This document shows positions 1 to 8,905 of a stretch of DNA of 64,000 bases, one piece after another. Location of the stretch: NCBI RefSeq assembly GCF_025725685.1, contig NZ_CP107008.1:248001-312000 (forward strand), written 5' to 3'. The DNA comes from Halomonas sp. M4R1S46. GTDB taxonomy: Bacteria; Pseudomonadota; Gammaproteobacteria; Pseudomonadales; Halomonadaceae. The notes below the pieces were generated by a model, which saw nothing but the letters and a program-made list of their open reading frames with translations, searched no databases and was not told the DNA's origin. Every line of letters begins with the position of its first letter. Positions within the stretch are counted from its first letter, which is position 1. Made by a program: the position numbers and the translations under genes.

Positions 1-43
1 CGTCTCGGGTTTACCTGAAGGACCCTTCGATAGAGGGCTTATC

Positions 44-514
44 ATGCCTAGAAGAAGAGTTGCGGCCAAGCGCGAGATCCTGCCGGATCCCAAGTTCGGA
101 AGCGAGCGCCTGGCGAAGTTCATGAACCACCTGATGGTCAGCGGCAAGAAGTCCGTAGCTGAGCGCATCGTCTACGGTGCGCTGGACAGGGTTGCCGAGC
201 GTAGCAAGGAAGAGCCGCTGGAGATCTTCGACAAGGCGCTGGAAACCATCCAGCCCATGGTCGAGGTCAAGTCCCGCCGCGTCGGCGGCGCGACCTATCA
301 GGTGCCGGTCGAGGTGCGCCCGTCCCGCCGCCAGGCGCTGGCCATGCGCTGGCTGGTGGACGCCGCCCGTCGTCGCGGGGAGAAGACCATGGTGCAGCGT
401 CTGGCGGGCGAGATGCTGGATGCCGCCGAAGGTAAGGGTTCGGCCGTCAAGAAGCGTGAAGACGTGCATCGCATGGCAGAGGCCAACAAGGCCTTCTCTC
501 ACTACCGCTTCTAA
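44..514 (+). CDS. rpsG: 30S ribosomal protein S7
   Basis: S7 nucleates assembly of the 30S head by binding the 3' domain of 16S rRNA. The 156-residue product begins MPRRRVAAKREILPDP and ends in the usual basic, aromatic tail (AFSHYRF), the normal family length. It is the first gene of the window. rpsL, which normally precedes it in the str operon, must lie just off the left edge. fusA follows after 30 bp, so co-transcription is expected. In E. coli S7 represses its own operon through the rpsL-rpsG spacer; that spacer is mostly outside the window, so this cannot be judged here. Confidence 0.98.
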   Translation: MPRRRVAAKREILPDPKFGSERLAKFMNHLMVSGKKSVAERIVYGALDRVAERSKEEPLEIFDKALETIQPMVEVKSRRVGGATYQVPVEVRPSRRQALAMRWLVDAARRRGEKTMVQRLAGEMLDAAEGKGSAVKKREDVHRMAEANKAFSHYRF

Positions 515-544
515 ACCGCATCGCCAACCAACGGGAGTTACATC

Positions 545-2665
545 GTGGCTCGCAAGACTCCGCTTAAGCGTTACCGCAATATCGGTATCGTAGCCCACGT
601 CGACGCCGGTAAGACGACCACTACCGAGCGCGTCCTGTTCTATACCGGTCTGTCCCACAAGGTCGGCGAGGTCCATGAGGGCGCCGCCACCATGGACTGG
701 ATGGAGCAGGAGCAGGAGCGTGGCATCACGATCACCTCTGCGGCGACCACCTGCTTCTGGCAGGGCATGAACAAGCAGTTCGATGAGCACCGCATCAACA
801 TCATCGACACCCCCGGGCACGTCGACTTCACCATCGAGGTGGAGCGTTCCCTGCGTGTTCTCGACGGGGCCGTGGTGGTGCTTTGCGGCAGCTCCGGCGT
901 GCAGCCGCAGACCGAGACCGTCTGGCGTCAGGCCAACAAGTACGAAGTCCCGCGCATGGTGTTCGTCAACAAGATGGACCGTGCCGGCGCCGACTTCTTC
1001 ATGGTCGTGGACCAGCTGAAGACCCGCCTGGGCGCCAATGTCGTGCCGATCCAGATCAACTGGGGCGCCGAGGACGACTTCAAGGGCGTCGTCGACCTGA
1101 TCCAGATGAAGGCCATCCTCTGGGATGAGGCCAACTTCGGCATGAACTACGACCTCGTCGACATCCCGGCCGAGCTCCAGGAAACCGCCGAGACGTACCG
1201 CGAGCAGATGGTCGAGGCGGCCGCCGAGGCCTCCGAGGAGCTGATGGACAAGTACCTCGAGGAAGGCGACCTGCCTGTCGAGGACATCAAGGCCGGCCTG
1301 CGTCGTCGTACCCTCGACAACGAGATCGTGCTGGTCACCTGTGGCTCCGCGTTCAAGAACAAGGGCGTGCAGGCCGTGCTCGATGGCGTCATCGAGTACA
1401 TGCCGTCACCCACCGAGGTCAAGGCCATCGAGGGTGAGCTGGACGACAAGGACGGCACCATCGCCACTCGCGAGGCGGACGACAATGCGCCCTTCGCCGC
1501 GCTGGCGTTCAAGATCGCCACCGACCCCTTCGTCGGCACCCTGACCTTCATCCGCGTCTACTCCGGCGTGCTGAAGTCCGGCGACAGCGTCTACAACTCC
1601 GTCAAGCAGAAGAAGGAGCGCGTCGGCCGTATCGTGCAGATGCACTCCAACTCCCGCGAGGAGATCAAGGAAGTGCTGGCCGGCGACATCGCCGCCTGCA
1701 TCGGCCTGAAGGACGTCACCACCGGTGACACCCTGTGCGACCTGAACGACAAGATCGTCCTGGAGCGCATGGAGTTCCCGGACCCGGTGATCTCCGTGGC
1801 CGTGGAGCCGAAGTCCAAGGCCGACCAGGAGAAGATGGGCGTGGCGCTGGGCAAGCTGGCCCAGGAGGACCCGTCCTTCCAGGTCAAGACCGACGAGGAA
1901 ACCGGTCAGACCATCATCTCCGGCATGGGCGAGCTGCACCTGGACATCATCGTCGACCGCATGCGTCGCGAGTTCAAGGTGGACGCCAACATCGGCAAGC
2001 CGCAGGTCGCCTACCGCGAGACCATCCGCAAGAGCGTCGAGCAGGAAGGCAAGTTCGTGCGCCAGTCCGGTGGCCGCGGTCAGTACGGTCACGTGCATCT
2101 GCGCATCGAACCGTTGACGGCCGAGGACAAGGGCGAAGATGAAGACATGCACTTCAAATTCGCTTCTGAAATCGTCGGCGGCGTGGTTCCCAAGGAATAC
2201 GTGCCGGCCGTCGAGAAAGGGGCCTATGAGCAGCTCCAGAACGGTGTCATCGCGGGCTACCCGATGATTGACGTCAAGGTTACGCTGTTCGACGGTTCCT
2301 ACCATGACGTGGACTCGAACGAGACCGCGTTCAAGGTCGCCTCTTCCATGGCGATCAAGGAAGGCGCACCCAAGGCCAAGGCCGTGCTGCTCGAGCCGGT
2401 GATGAAGGTCGAGGTCGTGACACCCGAGGAATTCATGGGCGATGTCATGGGCGACCTGAACCGTCGTCGGGGCCTGGTCCAGGGTATGGATGACTCCTCC
2501 ATGGGCAAGGTCATCCGCGCCACCGTTCCGCTGGCTGAGATGTTCGGTTACGCAACCGACCTGCGTTCTCAGACCCAGGGCCGCGCAAGCTACACCATGG
2601 AGTTTGCGGATTACGAAGAGGCGCCGTCCAGCGTCGTTGAAGCCGTCATCAACCAGAACGGTTAA
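545..2665 (+). CDS. fusA: Elongation factor G
   Basis: EF-G is the GTPase that drives ribosomal translocation and, with RRF, ribosome recycling. The 706-residue protein has the G1 motif AHVDAGKTT near residue 20, the switch segment RGITITSAATT, DTPGHVDF (G3) and NKMD (G4). EF-G domains II to V follow. The start is GTG, supported by GGGAGTT just upstream. It sits between rpsG and tuf in the standard str-operon order and is full length. Confidence 0.98.
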   Translation: MARKTPLKRYRNIGIVAHVDAGKTTTTERVLFYTGLSHKVGEVHEGAATMDWMEQEQERGITITSAATTCFWQGMNKQFDEHRINIIDTPGHVDFTIEVERSLRVLDGAVVVLCGSSGVQPQTETVWRQANKYEVPRMVFVNKMDRAGADFFMVVDQLKTRLGANVVPIQINWGAEDDFKGVVDLIQMKAILWDEANFGMNYDLVDIPAELQETAETYREQMVEAAAEASEELMDKYLEEGDLPVEDIKAGLRRRTLDNEIVLVTCGSAFKNKGVQAVLDGVIEYMPSPTEVKAIEGELDDKDGTIATREADDNAPFAALAFKIATDPFVGTLTFIRVYSGVLKSGDSVYNSVKQKKERVGRIVQMHSNSREEIKEVLAGDIAACIGLKDVTTGDTLCDLNDKIVLERMEFPDPVISVAVEPKSKADQEKMGVALGKLAQEDPSFQVKTDEETGQTIISGMGELHLDIIVDRMRREFKVDANIGKPQVAYRETIRKSVEQEGKFVRQSGGRGQYGHVHLRIEPLTAEDKGEDEDMHFKFASEIVGGVVPKEYVPAVEKGAYEQLQNGVIAGYPMIDVKVTLFDGSYHDVDSNETAFKVASSMAIKEGAPKAKAVLLEPVMKVEVVTPEEFMGDVMGDLNRRRGLVQGMDDSSMGKVIRATVPLAEMFGYATDLRSQTQGRASYTMEFADYEEAPSSVVEAVINQNG

Positions 2666-2694
2666 CCGTTAGCTAACGTAAAGAGGTCATAGCA

Positions 2695-3888
2695 GTGGCT
2701 AAGGAAAAATTTGAACGTTCCAAACCGCACGTCAACGTCGGCACCATCGGTCACGTCGACCACGGCAAGACCACGCTGACTGCGGCCCTGACTCGCGTTT
2801 CCGCGGAAGTCTTCGGTGGCGACGCTCGCGCGTTCGACTCCATCGACAACGCTCCGGAAGAGCGTGAGCGCGGCATCACCATCGCCACCGCCCACGTCGA
2901 GTACCAGTCCGAAGTGCGTCACTACGCGCACGTCGACTGCCCGGGGCACGCTGACTACGTCAAGAACATGATCACCGGTGCGGCCCAGATGGACGGTGCC
3001 ATCCTGGTGGTGTCCGCCGCCGACGGCCCCATGCCGCAGACTCGCGAGCACATCCTGCTGTCTCGCCAGGTCGGCGTGCCGTACATCGTCGTGTTCCTGA
3101 ACAAGGCCGACATGGTCGACGACGAGGAGCTGCTCGAGCTGGTCGAGATGGAGGTTCGCGAACTCCTGAGCGAGTACGACTTCCCGGGTGACGACACCCC
3201 GATCATCACCGGTTCCGCCCTGATGGCCCTGGAAGGCAAGGACGACAACGGCATGGGCACCACCGCCGTTGCCAACCTGATCAAGGCCCTGGACGAGTAC
3301 ATCCCGGAGCCGGAGCGTGCCATCGACCAGCCGTTCCTGATGCCGATTGAGGACGTGTTCTCCATCTCCGGTCGCGGTACCGTGGTCACCGGTCGTGTCG
3401 AGCGCGGTGTCATCAAGGCCGGCGAGGAAGTCGAGATCGTCGGCATCAAGGACACCACCAAGACCACCGTCACCGGTGTCGAGATGTTCCGCAAGCTGCT
3501 CGACGAAGGTCGTGCCGGTGAGAACGTCGGCGCCCTGCTGCGCGGCACCAAGCGTGACGACGTGGAGCGTGGTCAGGTCCTGGCCAAGCCGGGCACCATC
3601 ACCCCGCACACCAAGTTCGAGGCCGAGGTCTACGTGCTGTCCAAGGACGAGGGTGGTCGTCACACTCCGTTCTTCAAGGGCTACCGTCCGCAGTTCTACT
3701 TCCGTACCACCGACATCACCGGTACCTGTGAGCTGCCGGAAGGCGTCGAGATGGTCATGCCGGGCGACAACGTCAAGATGGTCGTCAGCCTGATCGCCCC
3801 GGTCGCCATGGACGAAGGCCTGCGTTTCGCCGTTCGCGAAGGCGGTCGTACCGTCGGCGCCGGCGTCGTGGCCAAGATCGTCGAGTAA
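2695..3888 (+). CDS. tuf: Elongation factor Tu
   Basis: EF-Tu carries aminoacyl-tRNA to the ribosomal A site as a GTP complex. The 397-residue product shows GHVDHGKTT, RGITIATAHVEY, DCPGHADY and NKAD in the expected order, then the two beta-barrel domains. The start codon is GTG with AAGAGG about 7 bp upstream. A strong terminator directly after the stop shows it closes the str operon. Gammaproteobacteria often carry a second tuf copy; none is seen in this window. Confidence 0.98.
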   Translation: MAKEKFERSKPHVNVGTIGHVDHGKTTLTAALTRVSAEVFGGDARAFDSIDNAPEERERGITIATAHVEYQSEVRHYAHVDCPGHADYVKNMITGAAQMDGAILVVSAADGPMPQTREHILLSRQVGVPYIVVFLNKADMVDDEELLELVEMEVRELLSEYDFPGDDTPIITGSALMALEGKDDNGMGTTAVANLIKALDEYIPEPERAIDQPFLMPIEDVFSISGRGTVVTGRVERGVIKAGEEVEIVGIKDTTKTTVTGVEMFRKLLDEGRAGENVGALLRGTKRDDVERGQVLAKPGTITPHTKFEAEVYVLSKDEGGRHTPFFKGYRPQFYFRTTDITGTCELPEGVEMVMPGDNVKMVVSLIAPVAMDEGLRFAVREGGRTVGAGVVAKIVE

Positions 3889-3911
3889 GCGTCACGCGAC
3901 TCGAGAGATCG

Positions 3912-3938
3912 AAGGGGGCTCCGCAAGGGGCCCCCTTT
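3912..3938 (+). terminator. Intrinsic terminator after tuf
   Basis: An 11-bp stem (AAGGGGGCTCC pairing with GGGGCCCCCTT, one T-G pair) is capped by the stable GCAA tetraloop at 3923-3926 and runs into TTTCT. It separates the str operon from the S10 promoter. Confidence 0.88.
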
Positions 3939-3959
3939 CTGCGCACCGTCACGAGGGGT

Positions 3960-3988
3960 TTGACTCTCGTTGGCGGCGCGCCTATAAT
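3960..3988 (+). promoter_or_regulatory. Sigma-70 promoter of the S10 operon
   Basis: TTGACT at 3960-3965 and a perfect TATAAT at 3983-3988 are separated by exactly 17 bp. They lie between the tuf terminator and rpsJ, as expected for the promoter of the long ribosomal transcript. The leader to rpsJ is about 55 nt, shorter than the roughly 170-nt L4-responsive leader of E. coli. Confidence 0.9.
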
Positions 3989-4052
3989 GCGCATCCTTTG
4001 AATGCGTGGGTTGACGGCTCGCGCCGTCAAGATCCATTGGAGTTTAGGGCAA

Positions 4053-4364
4053 ATGCAGAACCAGAAGATTCGCATTCGGTTGAAGGCTTTCGACCATCGC
4101 CTGATCGACCAGTCCGCCGCGGAGATCGTTGAAACCGCCAAGCGTACCGGCGCCCAGGTTCGGGGTCCGATTCCTCTGCCGACCAATCGCGAGCGCTACA
4201 CCGTGCTGGTGTCTCCGCACGTGAACAAGGACGCTCGTGACCAGTACGAGATTCGTACCCACAAGCGGGTGCTCGATATCGTCGAGCCCACCGAGAAGAC
4301 CGTCGATGCCCTGATGAAGCTCGACCTCGCCGCCGGCGTGGACGTGCAGATCAAGCTCGACTGA
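4053..4364 (+). CDS. rpsJ: 30S ribosomal protein S10
   Basis: S10 is a 30S head protein and, as NusE, a subunit of the antitermination complex. The start was set at the ATG giving MQNQKIRIRLKAFDHRLID, 103 residues, the standard family length. TTGGAG lies about 10 bp upstream. A longer in-frame reading from 4002 would place the start inside the promoter leader and is rejected. It is the first gene of the S10 operon. An unusually long spacer follows before rplC. Confidence 0.97.
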   Translation: MQNQKIRIRLKAFDHRLIDQSAAEIVETAKRTGAQVRGPIPLPTNRERYTVLVSPHVNKDARDQYEIRTHKRVLDIVEPTEKTVDALMKLDLAAGVDVQIKLD

Positions 4365-4512
4365 TACCACACTAGACACTCGCGGCCCAGCGTTCACTCC
4401 AGGGTGTCCAGCAGCCGCCGCGCCGGGATGGCGCTACACAACGTGCTAGTGGAATGCTCTGGAAAGGGCAGCCATAGCGGGTGATAGCCCCGTACACTAT
4501 AGGAGACTGAGA
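4365..4512 (+). other. 148-bp spacer between rpsJ and rplC
   Basis: No coding sequence is seen here, although most other gaps in this operon are far shorter. It contains a GCGCC/GGCGC hairpin at 4420-4434 and a GGGC...GCCC pairing at 4466-4490. A TACACT element lies just before the rplC ribosome-binding site, without a convincing -35 partner. It may hold an RNA regulatory structure or an internal promoter; neither is shown. Confidence 0.4.
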
Positions 4513-5151
4513 ATGACTATCGGTTTAGTCGGCAAGAAGGCCGGGATGACCCGTGTCTTCACCGAAGACGGCGCTTCCGTGCCCGTGACCGTTATCGAGG
4601 TTGAGCCTAACCGCGTCACTCGCGTGAAGTCTGTCGAGTCCGACGGCTACGCGGCGGTGCAGGTCACAACCGGTTCCCGCAAGGCCAAGCATCTGTCGAA
4701 AGCCCAGGCCGGGCAGTACGCCAAGGCAGGTGTCGAGGCCGGTCGTTCGCTGATGGAGTTCCGCCTGGACGATGGCGCCGAGGCTCCGGAAGTGGGCGGC
4801 GAACTCACCGTATCCCTCTTCGAAGCTGGTCAGAGCGTCGACGTGACCGGCACCTCCAAGGGCAAGGGCTTCCAGGGCGCCGTGAAGCGCTGGAACTTCC
4901 GCACCCAGGACAACAGCCACGGCAACTCCCTGGCCCACCGTGCACCGGGTTCCATCGGCATGTGCCAGACCCCGGGCCGCGTGTTCAAGGGCAAGAAGAT
5001 GGCCGGCCAGCTGGGCAACGTCCGCTGCACCGTCCAGAGCCTGGAAATCGTCCGCGTCGATGCCGATCGCAACCTGCTGCTGATCAAGGGTGCCGTGCCC
5101 GGCGCCACCGGCAGTGATGTGATCGTGCGCAGCGCCGTCAAAGCAGGCTGA
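4513..5151 (+). CDS. rplC: 50S ribosomal protein L3
   Basis: L3 binds 23S rRNA near the peptidyl-transferase centre and starts 50S assembly. The 212-residue protein begins MTIGLVGKKAGMTRVF. It carries the conserved KGKGFQGAVKRW segment and, further on, NSLAHRAPGSIG and GRVFKGKKMAGQLG, the loop that reaches the catalytic core. It ends 14 bp before rplD. Its own start follows TAGGAGACTGAGA. Confidence 0.97.
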   Translation: MTIGLVGKKAGMTRVFTEDGASVPVTVIEVEPNRVTRVKSVESDGYAAVQVTTGSRKAKHLSKAQAGQYAKAGVEAGRSLMEFRLDDGAEAPEVGGELTVSLFEAGQSVDVTGTSKGKGFQGAVKRWNFRTQDNSHGNSLAHRAPGSIGMCQTPGRVFKGKKMAGQLGNVRCTVQSLEIVRVDADRNLLLIKGAVPGATGSDVIVRSAVKAG

Positions 5152-5165
5152 AGGGGAGTTTACCG

Positions 5166-5774
5166 ATGAATCTGAATCTTGCAGGTGCAGGCGCCGGTAC
5201 CGTCGAGCTGTCCGACGCCACCTTTGGCAAAGAATTCAACGAAGCGCTCGTGCACCAGGTCGTCACCGCCTATCTGGCCGGTGGTCGCCAGGGCACCCGC
5301 GCCCAGAAGAACCGTTCCGACGTGCGTGGCGGCGGCAAGAAGCCGTGGCGCCAGAAGGGCACCGGTCGTGCCCGTGCCGGTACCATCCGCTCGCCGATCT
5401 GGCGCAGCGGCGGCGTGACCTTCGCGGCCCGTCCGCAGGACTACACCCAGAAGGTCAACCGCAAGATGTACCGCGCGGCCATGCGCTCGATCCTTTCCGA
5501 GCTGGTTCGCCAGGAGCGCCTGGTGGCCGTGGATGCCTTCGCCGTCGAGACCCCCAAGACCAAGCAGCTGGTCGCCAAGCTCGATGAGCTGGGTCTGGAG
5601 AAGGTGCTGATCGTCACCGAAGAGGTCGACGAGAACCTGTACCTCGCCGCCCGCAACATCCCCAACGTGGATGTGGTGGACGTCGCTGCCGCCGATCCGG
5701 TGAGCCTGGTCGCCTTCGACAAGGTGCTGGCCACCGTCTCCGCTCTGCGCAAATTCGAGGAGAAGCTGGCATGA
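5166..5774 (+). CDS. rplD: 50S ribosomal protein L4
   Basis: L4 lines the nascent-peptide tunnel through a long basic loop, seen here as KNRSDVRGGGKKPWRQKGTG around residues 43-62. The protein has 202 residues, normal for the family. In E. coli it also represses the S10 operon through the mRNA leader. The last codons overlap the rplW start by 4 bp (ATGA), so translation is coupled. Confidence 0.97.
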   Translation: MNLNLAGAGAGTVELSDATFGKEFNEALVHQVVTAYLAGGRQGTRAQKNRSDVRGGGKKPWRQKGTGRARAGTIRSPIWRSGGVTFAARPQDYTQKVNRKMYRAAMRSILSELVRQERLVAVDAFAVETPKTKQLVAKLDELGLEKVLIVTEEVDENLYLAARNIPNVDVVDVAAADPVSLVAFDKVLATVSALRKFEEKLA

Positions 5775-6067
5775 ACCAGGAACGTGTATTCAAGGTGCTG
5801 CTGGGTCCGCACGTGACCGAGAAGGCCGCCATGGCCGCCGAGCGCAACCAGTACGTGTTCAAGGTGGCAAGCGACGCGACCAAGCCCGAGATCAAGACCG
5901 CCGTGCAGGAGCTGTTCGGCAAGAAGGTCGACCGCGTTCAGGTGCTGAACGTGAAGGGCAAGACCAAGCGCACCGCGCATGGGACTGGTCAGCGCAAGGG
6001 TTATCGCAAGGCGTACGTGACACTGGCCGCCGGCGAGACGCTTGAAGACTTCTCTGGCGCCGAATAA
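5771..6067 (+). CDS. rplW: 50S ribosomal protein L23
   Basis: L23 sits at the tunnel exit and docks trigger factor and SRP. The 98-residue product begins MNQERVFKVLLGPHVTEKA and contains the KVDRVQVLNVKGKTKR segment of the extended loop. The length is normal. It overlaps rplD by 4 bp and is followed after 17 bp by rplB. Confidence 0.97.
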   Translation: MNQERVFKVLLGPHVTEKAAMAAERNQYVFKVASDATKPEIKTAVQELFGKKVDRVQVLNVKGKTKRTAHGTGQRKGYRKAYVTLAAGETLEDFSGAE

Positions 6068-6084
6068 GGGCAGGAGCACGGATC

Positions 6085-6915
6085 ATGGCAATCGTCAAGA
6101 CTAAACCCACATCCGCCGGTCGTCGCCACGTCGTCAAGATCGTCGGCGAGGAACTGTACAAGGGCCGCGCCTACGCGCCGCTGCTCGAGAAGCAGTCCAA
6201 GTCCGGTGGCCGTAACAACAACGGTCGCATCACCACCCGCCACGTGGGCGGTGGTCACCGTCATCACTACCGTGTCATCGACTTCAAGCGCACCAAGGAT
6301 GGCGTTCCCGCCGTCGTCGAGCGCCTGGAGCATGACCCGAACCGTAGCGCCCACATCGCGCTGCTGAAGTACATGGACGGCGAGCGTCGCTACATCATCG
6401 CCCCGCGTGGCGTGAGTGCCGGCGACCGTCTCGAGTCCGGCGTGAACGCAGCGATCAAGAAGGGTAACGCCCTGCCGCTGCGCAACATCCCGCTGGGTTC
6501 CACCGTGCACTGCATCGAGCTCAAGCCCGGCAAGGGCGCCCAGCTCGCCCGCAGCGCCGGTACCAGCGCTCAGCTGGTCGCCCGTGAAGGCAACTACGCC
6601 ACCCTGCGTCTGCGCTCCGGCGAGATGCGCAAGGTGCTGGCGGAATGCCGCGCGACCCTGGGTGAAGTGAGCAACTCCGAGCACAGCCTGCGTCAGCTTG
6701 GCAAGGCCGGTGCGAAGCGCTGGAGAGGCGTGCGCCCGACGGTTCGCGGCGTGGCCATGAACCCGGTGGATCACCCGCACGGCGGTGGTGAAGGCCGCAC
6801 CAGCGGTGGTCGTCACCCGGTGTCTCCGTGGGGTATGCCCACCAAGGGCCACAAGACCCGCAAGAACAAGCGCACCGACAAGCTGATCGTCCGTCGCCGC
6901 AAGGCCCGGAAGTAA
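6085..6915 (+). CDS. rplB: 50S ribosomal protein L2
   Basis: L2 bridges the subunits and supports the peptidyl-transferase centre. The 276-residue protein starts MAIVKTKPTSAGRRHVVKI. Near the C-terminus it has the diagnostic GVAMNPVDHPHGGGEG, including the histidine thought to lie near the active site. Length and order fit the S10 operon. Confidence 0.98.
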   Translation: MAIVKTKPTSAGRRHVVKIVGEELYKGRAYAPLLEKQSKSGGRNNNGRITTRHVGGGHRHHYRVIDFKRTKDGVPAVVERLEHDPNRSAHIALLKYMDGERRYIIAPRGVSAGDRLESGVNAAIKKGNALPLRNIPLGSTVHCIELKPGKGAQLARSAGTSAQLVAREGNYATLRLRSGEMRKVLAECRATLGEVSNSEHSLRQLGKAGAKRWRGVRPTVRGVAMNPVDHPHGGGEGRTSGGRHPVSPWGMPTKGHKTRKNKRTDKLIVRRRKARK

Positions 6916-6948
6916 GATCCAACGCCAAGACATCAAGAGGTAACGGCT

Positions 6949-7224
6949 GTGCCACGTTCACTGAAGAAAGGTCCTTTTATTGACCTTCATCTGCTGAAGA
7001 AGGTTGAGACTGCAGTGGAGAAGAACGACCGCAAACCGATCAAGACCTGGTCGCGTCGTTCGATGATCCTGCCCAACATGGTCGGGCTCACCATTGCAGT
7101 CCATAACGGTCGCCAACACGTCCCGGTGCACGTCTCCGAGGAAATGGTTGGCCACAAGCTGGGCGAATTCGCTGCCACCCGCACCTATCGCGGTCATGCG
7201 GCGGACAAGAAAGCCAAACGGTAA
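6949..7224 (+). CDS. rpsS: 30S ribosomal protein S19
   Basis: S19 forms a complex with S13 in the 30S head and contacts the A-site finger of the 50S. The 91-residue product begins MPRSLKKGPFIDLHLLKK from a GTG codon and ends with a basic tail. The GTG start is supported by AAGAGGTAACG upstream and by the family's conserved N-terminus. Confidence 0.97.
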   Translation: MPRSLKKGPFIDLHLLKKVETAVEKNDRKPIKTWSRRSMILPNMVGLTIAVHNGRQHVPVHVSEEMVGHKLGEFAATRTYRGHAADKKAKR

Positions 7225-7241
7225 GCCAGAGAGGATTAGAG

Positions 7242-7574
7242 ATGGAAGTCACAGCAAAGCTGCGTGGCGCTCGTTTATCCGCCCAGAAGGCCCGTTTGGT
7301 GGCTGACCAGGTGCGCGGTAAGCCGGTCGCCGAGGCGCTCGACCTGCTGACCTTCTCCCCGAAGAAGGCCTCCAAGCTGGTCAAGAAGGTGCTGCAGTCC
7401 GCCATCGCGAATGCGGAAGAAAACAACGGCATGGATATCGACGAGCTGCGTGTCTCGACCATCTGCGTCGATGAGGGCATGACGCTCAAGCGCATCCGGC
7501 CGCGCGCCAAGGGCCGCGCGGACCGTATCCTGAAGCGCACCTGCCACATCACCGTCAAGGTAGCCGAGAAGTAG
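7242..7574 (+). CDS. rplV: 50S ribosomal protein L22
   Basis: L22 lines the exit tunnel at the constriction with L4. The 110-residue protein begins MEVTAKLRGARLSAQKARLV. Its C-terminal hairpin RIRPRAKGRADRILKRTCH is the element that reaches into the tunnel and where macrolide-resistance changes occur in other species; nothing unusual is visible there. Confidence 0.97.
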   Translation: MEVTAKLRGARLSAQKARLVADQVRGKPVAEALDLLTFSPKKASKLVKKVLQSAIANAEENNGMDIDELRVSTICVDEGMTLKRIRPRAKGRADRILKRTCHITVKVAEK

Positions 7575-7585
7575 GAGTCGACCAG

Positions 7586-8284
7586 ATGGGTCAAAAAGTC
7601 AATCCGACAGGCATCCGCCTGGGTATCGTCAAGGACCATGCCTCGGTCTGGTATGCCGAGCGCGGCGCCTATGCCGACAAGCTGAACAACGATCTCGAAG
7701 TGCGTCGCTTCCTCGAGGAGCGCCTGAAGAATGCGTCCGTGAGCCGCATCACCATCGAGCGTCCGGCCAACAACGCCCGTATCACCATTCACACTGCCCG
7801 TCCGGGCATCGTGATCGGCAAGAAGGGCGAGGACGTCGACAAGCTGCGTCGCGACGTCACCGCGATGATGGGCGTGCCGGTGCACGTCAACATCGAGGAA
7901 GTTCGCAAGCCGGAGCTGGATGCCCAGCTCGTCGCGCAGAACATCGCCGGCCAGCTCGAGCGTCGTGTCATGTTCCGTCGCGCCATGAAGCGCGCCGTCC
8001 AGAACGCCATGCGCCTGGGCGCCGGTGGTATCAAGGTGCAGCTCTCCGGTCGCCTCGGCGGCGCCGAGATCGCCCGCACCGAGTGGTACCGCGAGGGTCG
8101 CGTTCCGCTGCACACCCTGCGTGCGGACATCGACTACGCCACCTACGAGGCCAAGACCACCTACGGCATCATCGGTGTCAAGGTCTGGGTCTTCAAGGGT
8201 GAAATCCTCGGGGGCATCGAGGAGGTCCGCGCCAAGGCCAAGCAGCCGCAGAGTGCGCCCTCCAAGAAGAAAGGTTCCAGGTAA
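7586..8284 (+). CDS. rpsC: 30S ribosomal protein S3
   Basis: S3 forms part of the mRNA entry site and contributes to mRNA unwinding. The 232-residue protein has the KH domain with the GIVIGKKGEDVDKLR signature around residues 74-88. The C-terminal segment contains LRADIDYATYEAKTTYG. The start is 11 bp after rplV. Confidence 0.97.
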   Translation: MGQKVNPTGIRLGIVKDHASVWYAERGAYADKLNNDLEVRRFLEERLKNASVSRITIERPANNARITIHTARPGIVIGKKGEDVDKLRRDVTAMMGVPVHVNIEEVRKPELDAQLVAQNIAGQLERRVMFRRAMKRAVQNAMRLGAGGIKVQLSGRLGGAEIARTEWYREGRVPLHTLRADIDYATYEAKTTYGIIGVKVWVFKGEILGGIEEVRAKAKQPQSAPSKKKGSR

Positions 8285-8299
8285 GGGGAGAGCGAGTCG

Positions 8300-8713
8300 A
8301 TGTTACAACCCAAGCGTATGAAGTTCCGCAAGGTGCAGAAGGGCCGCAACCGTGGCCTGGCGCATCGCGGCAGCAAGGTGAGCTTCGGCGAGTATGGCCT
8401 CAAGGCCACCGGCCGCGGCCGCGTCACCGCCCGCCAGATCGAAGCCGGTCGTCGTGCGATCACCCGTCACGTCAAGCGTGGCGGCAAGATCTGGATCCGT
8501 GTCTTCCCGGACAAGCCGATTTCCAAGAAGCCGCTGGAAGTCCGGATGGGTAAGGGTAAGGGCTCCGTCGAGTACTGGGTCGCACAGATCCAGCCCGGCC
8601 GTGTCCTGTACGAGATCGAAGGCGTTTCCGAGGAGCTGGCTCGCGAGGCATTCGCCTTGGCCGCCCAGAAGTTCCCGGTCTCCACCACCTTTGTGAAACG
8701 GACGGTGATGTGA
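8300..8713 (+). CDS. rplP: 50S ribosomal protein L16
   Basis: L16 helps position the A-site tRNA and is needed for late 50S assembly. The 137-residue product begins MLQPKRMKFRKVQKGRNRG. It carries the conserved RKPxxRMGKGKG-type loop (here KPLEVRMGKGKGSVEYWVA), which in other bacteria is hydroxylated. Its stop overlaps the first base of the rpmC start (TGATG). Confidence 0.97.
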   Translation: MLQPKRMKFRKVQKGRNRGLAHRGSKVSFGEYGLKATGRGRVTARQIEAGRRAITRHVKRGGKIWIRVFPDKPISKKPLEVRMGKGKGSVEYWVAQIQPGRVLYEIEGVSEELAREAFALAAQKFPVSTTFVKRTVM

Positions 8714-8904
8714 TGAAAGCCCAGGAAATTCGTGAAAAGTCAGCCGAGCAGCTCCAGGAGCAGCTCTTCGAACTCCTCCGCGAGCAGTTCAACCTGCGCA
8801 TGCAGAAGGCCACCGGCCAACTGAGCCAGACTCATCTGCTCAAGCAGGTTCGTCGGGATATCGCCCGCGTGAAGACTGTGCTCAACGAGAAGGCAGGTGT
8901 CTGA
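8713..8904 (+). CDS. rpmC: 50S ribosomal protein L29
   Basis: L29 sits beside L23 at the tunnel exit. The ATG at 8713 gives MKAQEIREKSAEQLQEQL, 63 residues, the usual size. A GTG one codon earlier is in frame, but the ATG overlapping the rplP stop by one base fits translational coupling better. The helical, charged sequence is typical. Confidence 0.94.
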   Translation: MKAQEIREKSAEQLQEQLFELLREQFNLRMQKATGQLSQTHLLKQVRRDIARVKTVLNEKAGV

Positions 8905-8905
8905 G

